NCBI GenBank assembly: GCA_963676875.1
Contig: OY781436.1
Coordinates: 4,278,001-4,342,000, forward strand
Source: UBA6244 sp963676875
GTDB taxonomy: Bacteria; Bacteroidota; Bacteroidia; Bacteroidales; F082
Length of the DNA: 64,000 bases
Direction of reading: 5' to 3'
Positions 26,725-35,200 of this stretch are shown piece after piece. The first letter of the stretch is position 1. The number at the start of each line of letters is the position of its first letter. Made by a program: the position numbers and the translations under genes. Below the pieces are notes generated by a model, which worked only from the letters and a program-made list of their open reading frames with translations, did no database searches and was not told the origin of the DNA.

Positions 26725-27180
26725 ATGCTTAAAAAACTTCTTTATGTACTCCTGGCAATATTTGTGGTACTTCAATTTATCCCGTCCAACCGACCTGCTA
26801 CCATTGCTGACAATCCTGCAGATTTGATTGCCAGCAATGACATACCTGTGGAAATAACCACTATGTTAAAAAACGCATGTTACGATTGTCATTCCAACGA
26901 AAGTAAATATCCTTGGTATGCATACGTATCTCCTGTTTCCTATCTCATCAACAGAGATATTCGCGAGGGGCGCGAAAACCTCAATTTTTCTGATTGGGAA
27001 AATCTTGAAAAAACAAAAAAGCTGAAATATCTTGGAGAAATCTCAGAAGAAGTATTGGATGGTGAAATGCCCATGAAAATATATCCACCCCTGCATCCCG
27101 AGGCTCGATTAACTGATGAAGAACGTCAGGCATTGGCCGATTGGACGGATGGATTTGCCGAAAAGGTATTTGATCAATAG
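26725..27180 (+). CDS. Membrane-anchored haem-binding domain protein
   Basis: A 151-residue protein from the ATG at 26725. It starts with a single hydrophobic anchor or uncleaved signal (LLYVLLAIFVVLQFIP) and then a small domain with a CxxCH haem site, CYDCHSNE, near residue 53. The following YPWYAYVSPVSYLINRDI and the late GEMPMKIYPPLHPEARLTD are typical of the haem-binding domain proteins common in Bacteroidota, with a likely second axial ligand from the late Met or His. It would act as a periplasmic electron carrier or sensor. It stands alone and diverges from the acyl-CoA synthetase operon. Confidence 0.8.
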   Translation: MLKKLLYVLLAIFVVLQFIPSNRPATIADNPADLIASNDIPVEITTMLKNACYDCHSNESKYPWYAYVSPVSYLINRDIREGRENLNFSDWENLEKTKKLKYLGEISEEVLDGEMPMKIYPPLHPEARLTDEERQALADWTDGFAEKVFDQ

Positions 27181-27248
27181 TAACAGATGCTTTCAGCATA
27201 CCTTATAGGTTTTCAAAAGCTTCATCGTTTTATTTTGTAGGACGAATT

Positions 27249-27365
27249 ATTCCGATTTATGAATAAAAACGAGCTTTAAGTTCACCCTGCTCCTGAATTC
27301 TCCTCAATTCTATATCTGTATTGTACAATTACAAGGGTGGGTAACTTTCATTTAAATTTGATATT
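27249..27365 (+). repeat. Degenerate copy of the A+B dispersed repeat
   Basis: TTCCGATTTATGAATAAAAA and GAGCTTTAAGTTC, then CTCCTCAATTCTATATCTG, follow the order of one A unit and one B unit, but with many changes and a lost right end. It lies between the haem protein gene and the cold-shock terminator. Confidence 0.5.
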
Positions 27366-27392
27366 AATTCTTGAAACCCTACAGGAATAGGC

Positions 27393-27420
27393 AAAAAAAA
27401 GTCCCGCTATTTAGCGGGAC
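27393..27420 (-). terminator. Terminator of the cold-shock gene
   Basis: Perfect stem GTCCCGCTA/TAGCGGGAC with a 2-base loop, and an A run at 27393-27400 that becomes a T run on the minus strand. Confidence 0.85.
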
Positions 27421-27448
27421 CAAGTCATTTTGATTTTAAGGTATGGTA

Positions 27449-27640
27449 TTAAGCTCTTCTGACATCAGCTGCCATCAAGCCTTTCTTTCCTTCCTTCAAT
27501 TCAAATGTTACTACGTCGTCGTCTTGGATATTGTCGATCAAACCCGAGACATGAACAAAATGTTCTTTTCCGGTTTCTTCATCTATGATGAAACCGTAAC
27601 CTTTGGAAGTGTTGAAAAATTTCACTTTACCAGTACTCAT
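27449..27640 (-). CDS. cspA: Cold-shock protein (CspA family)
   Basis: A 63-residue single-domain cold-shock protein that binds single-stranded RNA/DNA. RNP1 is KGYGFI and RNP2 is EHFVHVSGL; the start MSTGKVKFFN is standard. The ATG at 27640 is chosen: an earlier in-frame ATG (27691) would lie upstream of the -7 box at 27669-27676. It has its own promoter and strong terminator, so it is monocistronic. The leader is short for a cold-induced csp gene, so no structured thermosensor is evident. Confidence 0.93.
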   Translation of the reverse strand: MSTGKVKFFNTSKGYGFIIDEETGKEHFVHVSGLIDNIQDDDVVTFELKEGKKGLMAADVRRA

Positions 27641-27668
27641 ATGCGTATTATTGAAATTAAAACTGCGG

Positions 27669-27676
27669 CAAATATA
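27669..27676 (-). promoter_or_regulatory. -7 element of the cold-shock gene
   Basis: TATATTTG on the minus strand, 28 bases before the cspA ATG. Confidence 0.55.
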
Positions 27677-27691
27677 AAAGAATAATAACAC

Positions 27692-27728
27692 AAAAATCAG
27701 GTTAATTGAAAAAAATTAACCTGATTTT
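27692..27728 (-). terminator. Terminator of the 2-oxoacid oxidoreductase operon
   Basis: AAAATCAGGTTAATT pairs with AATTAACCTGATTTT around a six- or seven-base A-rich loop, followed on the minus strand by a T run. It ends transcripts coming from 27781. Confidence 0.8.
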
Positions 27729-27780
27729 CTGCATTTTTTGTTGAGAATGTGTCTGAGATCCTTTGTTGACAGGTTCTCTG

Positions 27781-28323
27781 TTAGTTTTCAATTACACTTT
27801 TCATTCCCATGGTAATGGCATCTTCGTTAAGCGGAATCAGCTTGTGATACCGTTCGGGTAACGATTTTTTCAGCCCTTTAATTACATTTTCGAGCTTTAC
27901 GATGGGTTTAATTTTCATATATGCTCCTAAAACCACCATGTTAAATATCTTGGTGTTACCCATTTCGGCGGCTAATTTAGCTGCTTCCACTTTATAGATT
28001 GTGATATCGGTGCGGGTAGGTGGATGAATAATTCCGTTGGGGTCGTACAGCAGCACGCCGCCCGGTTTCACTGTATTTTCGAATTTGTCCATCGACTGTT
28101 GGTTCAGAATGATGGCTGTATCGTAAGCGGTGAGTGTGGGCGAACTGATGCGTTCGTCGCTAACAATCACGGTAACATTGGCAGTACCACCGCGCATCTC
28201 AGGGCCATAGGATGGCATCCAGCTTACTTCCTGATCTTGCATGATTCCTGAGTAGGCCAATATTTTTCCCATGGAAAGTACGCCTTGTCCACCGAATCCT
28301 GCTATAATGATTTCTTCTGTCAT
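27781..28323 (-). CDS. 2-oxoacid:ferredoxin oxidoreductase, gamma subunit
   Basis: A 180-residue gamma-subunit domain of the POR/KOR/VOR family, starting with the typical EEIIIAGFGGQGVLSMGKIL. It includes SYGPEMRGGTANV and VKPGGVLLYDP. In this enzyme family the gamma domain contacts CoA and helps in acyl transfer. It is the last gene of the operon ferredoxin-alpha-beta-gamma, 21 bases after the beta gene, and is followed by a clear terminator. Together the four subunits oxidise a 2-oxoacid with CoA and ferredoxin to acyl-CoA and CO2. Confidence 0.9.
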   Translation of the reverse strand: MTEEIIIAGFGGQGVLSMGKILAYSGIMQDQEVSWMPSYGPEMRGGTANVTVIVSDERISSPTLTAYDTAIILNQQSMDKFENTVKPGGVLLYDPNGIIHPPTRTDITIYKVEAAKLAAEMGNTKIFNMVVLGAYMKIKPIVKLENVIKGLKKSLPERYHKLIPLNEDAITMGMKSVIEN

Positions 28324-28344
28324 TTTCTTGAGATTTTAATTTAA

Positions 28345-29136
28345 CTACCTCTCGGTCAATTTACCATCCACTTTAATATCACCCAATTGATAGAAAGGAA
28401 ACATGTTTTCTTCCATCCAGTTGTTGGCTTGAACGGGTTCCATTTTCCAACCGGAGTTGCAATTGGATACAATTTCGATAAAGGAAACTCCCGGTTTATC
28501 GTCCAATTGATTTTGGAAAGCTTTTTTGATGGCTTTTTTGGCTTTACGAACGGCTGCAGGTGTGTGAACAGCCTGACGGGTTACAAAATACGTGCCGGGC
28601 AATTGAGCCACCAATTCAGTCATTTTCAGCGGGTTTCCCATAGTTGGGAGGTCTCTTCCATAAGGAGAAGTTGAGGTTTTCATGTTGGGCAATGTAGTTG
28701 GAGCCATTTGTCCACCGGTCATGCCATAAATACCGTTGTTGATAAATACCATCACGATACGTTCGCCTCTGTTGCAGGCATGAATGGTTTCGGCGGTACC
28801 GATGGCGGCCAAATCGCCGTCTCCCTGATAGGAGAATACTACTTTGGATGGCCACAATCTTTTGATGGCGGTAGCTACTGCAGGTGCACGTCCGTGGGCA
28901 GCTTCCTGCATGTCAACATTCATGAACTCGTAAGCCAATACCGAGCAACCAACAGGGGCTACACCAATGGTATCGTGTTCTTTTCCAAGTTCTTCTATTA
29001 CTTCCATGATGATTCTGTGGGCAGTACCATGACCACAACCCGGACAATAACTCAGGGTTTTGTCGGTCATCAACTTGGTTTTTTGGTAAACCAGGTTTTC
29101 GGGTTTGATGATATCTTGTAAGGTGATTTCTGACAT
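28345..29136 (-). CDS. 2-oxoacid:ferredoxin oxidoreductase, beta (TPP) subunit
   Basis: A 263-residue TPP-binding subunit. CPGCGHG near residue 33 and the TPP/Mg motif GDGDLAAIGTAE with INNGIYGMTGGQ (about 100-145) are diagnostic. A PTTLPNMKTSTSPYG segment follows. Without a second iron-sulfur domain it relies on the separate ferredoxin subunit. The start is coupled to the alpha gene: a strong GGAGG Shine-Dalgarno sits inside the alpha stop region, three bases between genes. It resembles VOR/KOR-type beta subunits; whether the substrate is branched-chain 2-oxoacids or 2-oxoglutarate cannot be decided from sequence alone. Confidence 0.9.
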   Translation of the reverse strand: MSEITLQDIIKPENLVYQKTKLMTDKTLSYCPGCGHGTAHRIIMEVIEELGKEHDTIGVAPVGCSVLAYEFMNVDMQEAAHGRAPAVATAIKRLWPSKVVFSYQGDGDLAAIGTAETIHACNRGERIVMVFINNGIYGMTGGQMAPTTLPNMKTSTSPYGRDLPTMGNPLKMTELVAQLPGTYFVTRQAVHTPAAVRKAKKAIKKAFQNQLDDKPGVSFIEIVSNCNSGWKMEPVQANNWMEENMFPFYQLGDIKVDGKLTER

Positions 29137-29139
29137 GGT

Positions 29140-30225
29140 TTATCCTCCTATTATTTGTTGCTCCAGGGCGTTCAATACTTCTTCGGGTGAATGAATGACA
29201 CCACCATAGCGCCCAAAATGAGCCACTTTGGTACGGCCTTCAACCACCAGTTTTACATCTTCAATCATCTGTCCGGCACTCATTTCCACCGTAAGGAATC
29301 CTTTAACACCTTTTTTTGTTAAGTCATCGATGGGTTTTTTTGGAAATGGCCACAGGGTGATGGGGCGCAGCAATCCAACTTTAATGCCTTTTTCCCGGGC
29401 CAACTGAATGGATTTTTGAGCGATACGTGCACTGGATCCATATGCTACGAAGATATACTCGGCATCGTCACAGTATAGCATTTCGTAACGGGTTTCTTTC
29501 TCCTCCATTTCACGGTATTTAGCCTGAAGGTGATGATTGTGACGTTCCAGTTTGTGCGGATCCAAATCTAGAGAGGTAAGGATTCGACGTTCCTTTCCGA
29601 CAGGTTTGCCGTTGGTTGCCCAAGGATATTTTTCAATAACTTCGGCATCCGTCAAGCGAGGCATTTGCTCAAAAAGCTCTACTTTTTCCATCATCTGCCC
29701 GATTAAACCATCGGAAACAATTAAAGCAGGAATGCGGTATTTAAACGCCAGTTCGTATGCCAACGGAACAAAATCTGACATTTCCTGAACGGAGGAAGGA
29801 GCCAATACCAGCAATCTGTAATCGCCATGTCCACCACCTTTAACCGATTGAAAATAATCGCTTTGTGCAGGTTGAATATCTCCCAGTCCCGGGCCTCCGC
29901 GTACCACGTTGGCCACAACGCATGGGATTTCGGCTCCGGCCAAGTAGGATAACCCTTCTTGCATCAAGCTGATGCCGGGGCTCGACGACGAAGTCATGAC
30001 TTTTTTGCCTGTTCCTCCACCGCCGTATAGCATGTTGATGGAAGCTACTTCGCTTTCTGCTTGTAGCACTACCATACCTGTGCGTTCGTATGGTTTTTCG
30101 GCCATTAAATATTCTATAACCTCAGATTGAGGTGTGATGGGGTAACCGAAGTAACCATCGACGCCGGCACGGATTGCAGCCTCTGCCAATGCTTCGTTTC
30201 CCTTCATTAATCTTAATTCGCCCAT
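29140..30225 (-). CDS. vorB: 2-oxoacid:ferredoxin oxidoreductase, alpha subunit (VorB-like)
   Basis: A 361-residue alpha subunit from the ATG at 30225. A longer open frame reaches into the ferredoxin gene, but its extra residues are out of family. The N-terminus is MGELRLMKGNEALAEAAIRA, then FGYPITPQSEVIEYL, the pyrimidine-binding region, and SSSPGISLMQEGLSYLAGAE with GGPGLGDIQPAQSDYF. The C-terminal domain (from about residue 240) has VAYGSSARIAQKSI. The pattern matches proteins annotated as 3-methyl-2-oxobutanoate dehydrogenase VorB in Bacteroidota. It catalyses oxidative decarboxylation with the beta subunit and passes electrons to the 4Fe-4S subunit. Confidence 0.88.
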   Translation of the reverse strand: MGELRLMKGNEALAEAAIRAGVDGYFGYPITPQSEVIEYLMAEKPYERTGMVVLQAESEVASINMLYGGGGTGKKVMTSSSSPGISLMQEGLSYLAGAEIPCVVANVVRGGPGLGDIQPAQSDYFQSVKGGGHGDYRLLVLAPSSVQEMSDFVPLAYELAFKYRIPALIVSDGLIGQMMEKVELFEQMPRLTDAEVIEKYPWATNGKPVGKERRILTSLDLDPHKLERHNHHLQAKYREMEEKETRYEMLYCDDAEYIFVAYGSSARIAQKSIQLAREKGIKVGLLRPITLWPFPKKPIDDLTKKGVKGFLTVEMSAGQMIEDVKLVVEGRTKVAHFGRYGGVIHSPEEVLNALEQQIIGG

Positions 30226-30242
30226 GTTAATTATTTTAAACG

Positions 30243-30473
30243 TTAAGCTGTTAATTTTACTCGATAAACGGTTATTACCCCGTCGGGGCAAACAATCGAA
30301 CAATTGCTGCAACCGGTGCAGGCTTCAGGATTTTCCATGTAGGCGTAGTGATAGCCTTTGCCATTCACTTCTTTTGCCAACTGGATGACGTCGGTAGGGC
30401 AGGCAGGAAGACATACTCCACAACCTTTACATCCCTCAACATCAACTACAATAGCGCCTCTTACTTTTGCCAT
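30243..30473 (-). CDS. 2-oxoacid:ferredoxin oxidoreductase, 2x[4Fe-4S] subunit
   Basis: A 76-residue bacterial-type ferredoxin with two cluster motifs: CKGCGVCLPACP and CTGCSNCSIVCP. It is the first gene of the four-gene operon and is 17 bases before alpha. As the delta subunit it carries electrons from TPP to external ferredoxin. Confidence 0.92.
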   Translation of the reverse strand: MAKVRGAIVVDVEGCKGCGVCLPACPTDVIQLAKEVNGKGYHYAYMENPEACTGCSNCSIVCPDGVITVYRVKLTA

Positions 30474-30707
30474 ATCTTTAGGATTTATCTATTTGAATAT
30501 CGGTGCACGAAAATACAAATAACTGCTGAATTTTCAGATTTAAAACGATTGTAATAAGGGTTAATCAGCTAATTTATAGTTAGTATAAATACTGGATAAG
30601 GGGTATTTTGCACTAATGTTCAGTATATCAAATAATAACCTTCATCTAAACATCAACCCAATTGGCAATCATGATAAAACCCAAATTAATTATCGGAAGA
30701 CCATTAT

Positions 30708-30738
30708 AATACCGATTATGAATTGAAATGAGCTTTAA
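30708..30738 (+). repeat. A unit of the dispersed repeat, cut by the insertion sequence
   Basis: ATACCGATTATGAATTGAAA then TGAGCTTTAA is the A unit. Its TTAA (30735-30738) is the left target duplication of the IS. The rest of the repeat continues at 32915. Confidence 0.75.
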
Positions 30739-32914
30739 CCCAAGTTGCAGCCAAATCATCAAAAACCAAGAAAAAACAGCCTAAAATGAGATATTTTAGG
30801 GTGGAAATGGGGGTATTTAGCCCAGTTTGTTTTGTAATAGGTTGATAATCAATGTTTGATTTTTTGAATTCTCATTTGTAGTACACAAGGGGGTATTGAT
30901 TTTCAAATAATTACATGCTTACTTTGCATTTATGTATTTCAAAGTATCCATGCGTACCAATCCTAAGACAGACCGTTATTCGGGCTATTACCGATTAGTG
31001 GAAAGCTACCGTAATACTAATGATAGGGTATGCCACCGGACGATTTTGAATGCCGGTTATCTTGATGAATTATCCACCGACCAATTAAATCTTATCCAGA
31101 AAATACTTACACAAAAAGTTTCCCATCCTGAAACACCATTATTCGAGCTTCCCTTCACAGATGATGCAACGGTGATCCGGTATGTGGATGAATTTTACAA
31201 CCGAATGGTTGCCGAGAAACGTATTGATGTCTTGTTGGAAAGACAGCAAAAGAAAGCGCCTAAAGACGGCAAAGACCTACAAACCATAGACATCAACAGT
31301 ATCAAAAACAAAGACGTCCGGGAAGTTGGTGCCGAATGGTTGTCCTATCAGGCCATGAGTCAATTACAAATTGCCCCCTTTTTGGAAGGTCAGGGCTGGA
31401 GTCAGGATGAGATAAAACTGGCTCAAAGCCATATCATCAGTCGTGCCATATATCCGGCTTCAGAGCTGGAAACTTCCCGTTGGATACAGCAGAACTCCTC
31501 AGTATGTGAGGTTACAGGTTATGATATCGAAAAGATTACAAAAGACCGGCTGTACAATATTTCAAAAAAACTGTATTCAGAGAAACAAGCATTGGAACAA
31601 CATCTGTCTGTTCGTACCAACGAGTTGTTCGATATTCAGGATAAGATCATGCTTTACGACCTTACCAACACCTATTTTGAAGGCCGCAAACAAGGAAGTA
31701 AATTGGCCAAATATGGACGGAGCAAAGAAAAACGCAACGATGCAAAAATAGTTGTGTTGGCCTTGGTAGTCAATCCGGAAGGCTTTATCAAATACTCTTC
31801 CATTTTAGAAGGAAACATTGCTGATTCTAAAACGCTGGAAGGGATGATTAACGAACTTCGGATTAAAACATCTTCTTCTACAAAAAAAGCGCTTGTAGTA
31901 ATTGATGCCGGTATTGCCACCGATGCCAATCTGAAAATGATCAAAGACAAGGGCTATGATTATTTGTGTGTCAGTCGTTCGAGTTTAAAAAACTATAACA
32001 TTGAGGCCGGTGCAACAACGATTACCATCACAGACAATAAAAAACAAAAAATAGACCTTTGCCGTGTCAAATCAGATCGAAACACAGATTACTACCTCAA
32101 AGTAGAGAGCCACTCCAAGGAGTTGAAAGAACGTTCCATGAACGAGCAGTTTCGCTCACGATTTGAATCCGGGTTACAGAAAATAGCCGACAGTTTGACC
32201 AAGAAAGGAGGTGTAAAACAGCAAGACAAAGTGCATGAACGTATTGGCAGGTTAAAGCAGAAATACCCTTCCATTCAACGATATTTTGACATCGATATTC
32301 AAGTAAAAGAAGATGATCTCCCCAAGAGAAAAAAGAGAGCAAACATTGCGACAGAAGAAAAGAAGAAGATAGTAACATCCATAAAATGGGCTGTTAAAGA
32401 AGGTGTTGACATAAATGCCCGAAGTGGCGTGTATTTTCTGCGTACATCATTAGAAGCCAATTCAGAGAATGCGGTATGGCAATTTTACAACACCATCAGA
32501 GAAATAGAAGCCACGTTCCGGGTTCTGAAAACAGACCTGGATTTACGCCCCATCTACCATCAAAAAGACGAAAGCACCATGGCTCACCTGCACCTGGGAC
32601 TGCTGGCATATTGGATCGTAAATACGGTGCGTCACCAATTAAAACAAGAAGGTATTCATAGTGGATGGAAAGAGATCGTTCGTACGATGAATACACAAAA
32701 GGCTATCACAACCCTCGCTCAGAACACCCACGACGAAGTCATTATGATCCGCCGCTGCTCAGAGCCAAACCAGCATGTGAGAAAACTTTATGATGCCCTC
32801 AAATTTAAATACGCCCCCTTTACAAAGAAAAAATCTGTAGTACACAAATCTGAACTCGAAAATTGCCAATCTACTGATATGCAAATATCTTTGTCAGGTT
32901 AGCTGCAAAATGGG
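30739..32914 (+). mobile_element. IS1634-like insertion sequence with TTAA target duplication
   Basis: A complete element of 2176 bp. The left end CCCAAGTTGCAGC and the reverse complement of the right end, CCCATTTTGCAGC, agree at 11 of 13 positions. TTAA flanks both sides (30735-30738 and 32915-32918). One long transposase gene fills it. It sits within a dispersed A+B repeat copy, and joining the flanks restores a normal A+B unit with one base difference. The intact transposase and clean ends suggest a fairly recent insertion. Confidence 0.85.
30932..32902 (+). CDS. IS1634/IS4-type DDE transposase
   Basis: A 656-residue transposase, intact. The N-terminal region (SGYYRLVESYRNTNDRVCHR) is the usual IS1634 start. 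The catalytic core has the first Asp in IMLYDLTNTYFEG, the second in ALVVIDAGIATDANL, and the Glu in a helix with IREIEATFRVLKTDLDLRPI, followed by HLHLGLLAYWIV. The family cuts and pastes its own element. It reads in one frame, with no need for programmed slippage, and its stop is 12 bases from the right inverted repeat. Confidence 0.92.
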   Translation: MYFKVSMRTNPKTDRYSGYYRLVESYRNTNDRVCHRTILNAGYLDELSTDQLNLIQKILTQKVSHPETPLFELPFTDDATVIRYVDEFYNRMVAEKRIDVLLERQQKKAPKDGKDLQTIDINSIKNKDVREVGAEWLSYQAMSQLQIAPFLEGQGWSQDEIKLAQSHIISRAIYPASELETSRWIQQNSSVCEVTGYDIEKITKDRLYNISKKLYSEKQALEQHLSVRTNELFDIQDKIMLYDLTNTYFEGRKQGSKLAKYGRSKEKRNDAKIVVLALVVNPEGFIKYSSILEGNIADSKTLEGMINELRIKTSSSTKKALVVIDAGIATDANLKMIKDKGYDYLCVSRSSLKNYNIEAGATTITITDNKKQKIDLCRVKSDRNTDYYLKVESHSKELKERSMNEQFRSRFESGLQKIADSLTKKGGVKQQDKVHERIGRLKQKYPSIQRYFDIDIQVKEDDLPKRKKRANIATEEKKKIVTSIKWAVKEGVDINARSGVYFLRTSLEANSENAVWQFYNTIREIEATFRVLKTDLDLRPIYHQKDESTMAHLHLGLLAYWIVNTVRHQLKQEGIHSGWKEIVRTMNTQKAITTLAQNTHDEVIMIRRCSEPNQHVRKLYDALKFKYAPFTKKKSVVHKSELENCQSTDMQISLSG

Positions 32915-33005
32915 TTAACTTCGCTTCGCTCCTGAAACCTCTTCAATTCTATATCGGCATTATACATAAACAGCGTAGTGCTAACTTCAATTTATATACG
33001 GTATA
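32915..33005 (+). repeat. B unit of the dispersed repeat, right of the insertion sequence
   Basis: TTAA (32915-32918) is the right target duplication. The B unit then runs CTTCGCTTCGCTCCTGAAAC to a right end TATACGGTATA. The remaining gap to 33108 shows nothing else. Confidence 0.75.
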
Positions 33006-33108
33006 ACATATACATAAGGTTGGGATGGCATTTCCATACAAAAACGTGCTTTTTTGCAGATTTATGTTCGGCAGCATCCGCAATTCTTATCATTAGTTTA
33101 TAAAGGTT

Positions 33109-33780
33109 CTAACCCTTAATAAGCAACTGAAGCGTTTCATTAATCCAATATTCCAGTTCTTTACGTTTGTATTGCATCACCCAACGCGGATGTGGCAAGG
33201 GAACAATCCGTTTAAATAACCTGAGTTCGTCGTTGAGCATTTGGAGGTATTCGTAGTTTTTACCCTGTCCCATACAAAAACAGGTTTGGGTGTCGATGCC
33301 AAAACTAATTTGGTCAATCAGGCTGTGAATAATGTATGGTTTCAGGGTTCGCTTGAGCTCCAAAGAATCGTAATAGTTATAGTTTTTTCCATTGACAACA
33401 AATCCCAGAGGGCTTACCGAACCGATGTAAAAATGGTTGTAAAAATGCGACGAACCACCCATGGTGTTGATGAGCTGATACACAAATTCCGACGACAGCT
33501 CTCCCCTCTTCTTGAATGTATTGGAAATATGGCAATCCTCCTCCAAACGCACAGGGTCGGTAAACGGAATGCCAGTAACGCCTGCTCCAAGTCGTCCGGG
33601 ATTAATGCCAAGAATGATCTTTCGTGGCTTGTTGTCGCTGTAATATTTTTGATAAAAAGTTTCGACCACTGCTTGAACTTCTTTTTCCTGGTAGGGATTC
33701 AGCACGTTTACACCTTCGGGTAACCCTCCGGGCAGTTCCAACTGATGATAAAAATGAAGTACGCGGTCACAAAAATTCAT
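33109..33780 (-). CDS. Uracil-DNA glycosylase family protein (SMUG-like)
   Basis: A 223-residue protein of the UDG superfamily, SMUG-like branch. The catalytic loop motif is ILGINPGRLGAGVTGIPFTD, with the conserved Asn/Asp water-activation region, and the DNA-intercalation region is LPHPRWVMQYK near the C-terminus. It removes uracil and oxidised pyrimidines from DNA in base-excision repair. Length is normal. It is monocistronic with an AT-rich leader. SMUG1-like proteins are common in Bacteroidota; the family assignment is by motif. Confidence 0.8.
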   Translation of the reverse strand: MNFCDRVLHFYHQLELPGGLPEGVNVLNPYQEKEVQAVVETFYQKYYSDNKPRKIILGINPGRLGAGVTGIPFTDPVRLEEDCHISNTFKKRGELSSEFVYQLINTMGGSSHFYNHFYIGSVSPLGFVVNGKNYNYYDSLELKRTLKPYIIHSLIDQISFGIDTQTCFCMGQGKNYEYLQMLNDELRLFKRIVPLPHPRWVMQYKRKELEYWINETLQLLIKG

Positions 33781-33844
33781 ACGATCAATTTAAATACACA
33801 ATTTTCACCAAATATAGCTAAGTTTTTTGTTGCATCACGCGAGG

Positions 33845-35086
33845 TTAAACCCCCAACTTTTTCACCACACGACCAATGGTAAGCCCTTGCACAATAATGG
33901 AAAATGCCACCACGCAATAGGTGATAAAAATGAAAAAATGGCCATGATAGTCCGGATCTACTGACAATGCCAAGGCAAAAGCCAAGGCTCCCCGCAAACC
34001 ACTCCATGTCATAACGGTAACTATCCGTAGATTGAACCATGGAAAGCGTTTAACGCGTTTATCCACCAAAACATAAGGTATTGATACCGAAACAAATCGG
34101 GCAATGAGCACGACGACAATTACCAATCCTGCCGCTGTAAAATTAATTACTGTTGGATCAATGAGTAAAATAACCAACCCCATCAACACAAATAGCACGC
34201 TATTGAACACCCCATCCAGAATTTTCCAGAAAGTGGATACCATCTGCTGTGTTGCCTCGAGAGCGTATTTGTTGATCCAACTGCCCATCATCAATCCCGC
34301 TGCTACCATGGCCAACGCACCCGAAATATCAAGAAAGGAAGCCAATGCATAACCTCCTGTTACTACCACAAGTGTGGTTAATATGGCGCTTTCCGGATCG
34401 TTTTTCATGAGTTTCAACATGTAATTGGCAGCTCCTCCCAATGCCAGGCCAAAGGCAATTCCTCCTCCTGCTTCGCGCAGAAACAGCAGGAAAACCTCGC
34501 TCATGGAAAAATCAGCATGTCCGCTTTGCATTAAATGTGCGACAGTAATGAAAAGAACAATGCCGATACCATCATTAAAAAGCGATTCACCTTCTATTTT
34601 AATGGTAATGTCTTGGCGAACGCCGTAGTTTTTAAAAATGGCCAGCACCGCTATGGGGTCGGTGGGTGAGATGAGTGCTCCAAAAAGCATGCAATGGAGG
34701 ATGGGAATGGATAATCCCAACATGTTAAATCCGAAGTAGCTCAGGTATCCCACCACAAGTGTTGAAATCACAGTGCCCAGGATAGAAAACATGAATACGG
34801 TGAGTCGCTCTTTGTTAAGGGCTTCCACGTTGATGTGAATGGCACCCGCAAACAGGAGAAAACTCAGGATACCGTTCATGACAAACGACCTGAAGTCGAT
34901 TTGTTTGACAATATGCGGAAATTGGTTAAAAAGTCCGGGGTCGAATTCTTTGATCAACAACAATATCCCTGACATCAACATACCCAGAATCATCAATCCG
35001 ATGGTGGGTTGAAGTTTCAGGAATTTTTGATTGATAAATGTGAACAACATGGCCACTGCCAACAATACCATGAATGCCTGATACAT
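33845..35086 (-). CDS. CPA1-type Na+/H+ antiporter
   Basis: A 413-residue inner membrane protein with about 12 helices. The CPA1 signature ISPTDPIAVLAIFK is near residue 140, followed by GESLFNDGIGIVLF; a late helix has TWSGLRGALAFALAL, with the conserved Arg for ion exchange. It is of the NhaP/NHE type and lacks a long cytoplasmic C-terminal domain (ends soon after VVKKLGV). It exchanges Na+ (or K+) for H+ for pH and salt control, consistent with a marine or saline habitat. It is monocistronic. Confidence 0.88.
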   Translation of the reverse strand: MYQAFMVLLAVAMLFTFINQKFLKLQPTIGLMILGMLMSGILLLIKEFDPGLFNQFPHIVKQIDFRSFVMNGILSFLLFAGAIHINVEALNKERLTVFMFSILGTVISTLVVGYLSYFGFNMLGLSIPILHCMLFGALISPTDPIAVLAIFKNYGVRQDITIKIEGESLFNDGIGIVLFITVAHLMQSGHADFSMSEVFLLFLREAGGGIAFGLALGGAANYMLKLMKNDPESAILTTLVVVTGGYALASFLDISGALAMVAAGLMMGSWINKYALEATQQMVSTFWKILDGVFNSVLFVLMGLVILLIDPTVINFTAAGLVIVVVLIARFVSVSIPYVLVDKRVKRFPWFNLRIVTVMTWSGLRGALAFALALSVDPDYHGHFFIFITYCVVAFSIIVQGLTIGRVVKKLGV

Positions 35087-35200
35087 AAAGCAATAGATTA
35101 GTTACCAATGATTTTTGCTGCATGAAAGAAATTTATTCTCTCAACAGTACACAAAGGTGTAAAAAAAAGTTAGATGTTGCCTGTAAAACCAAAAGTTTGC

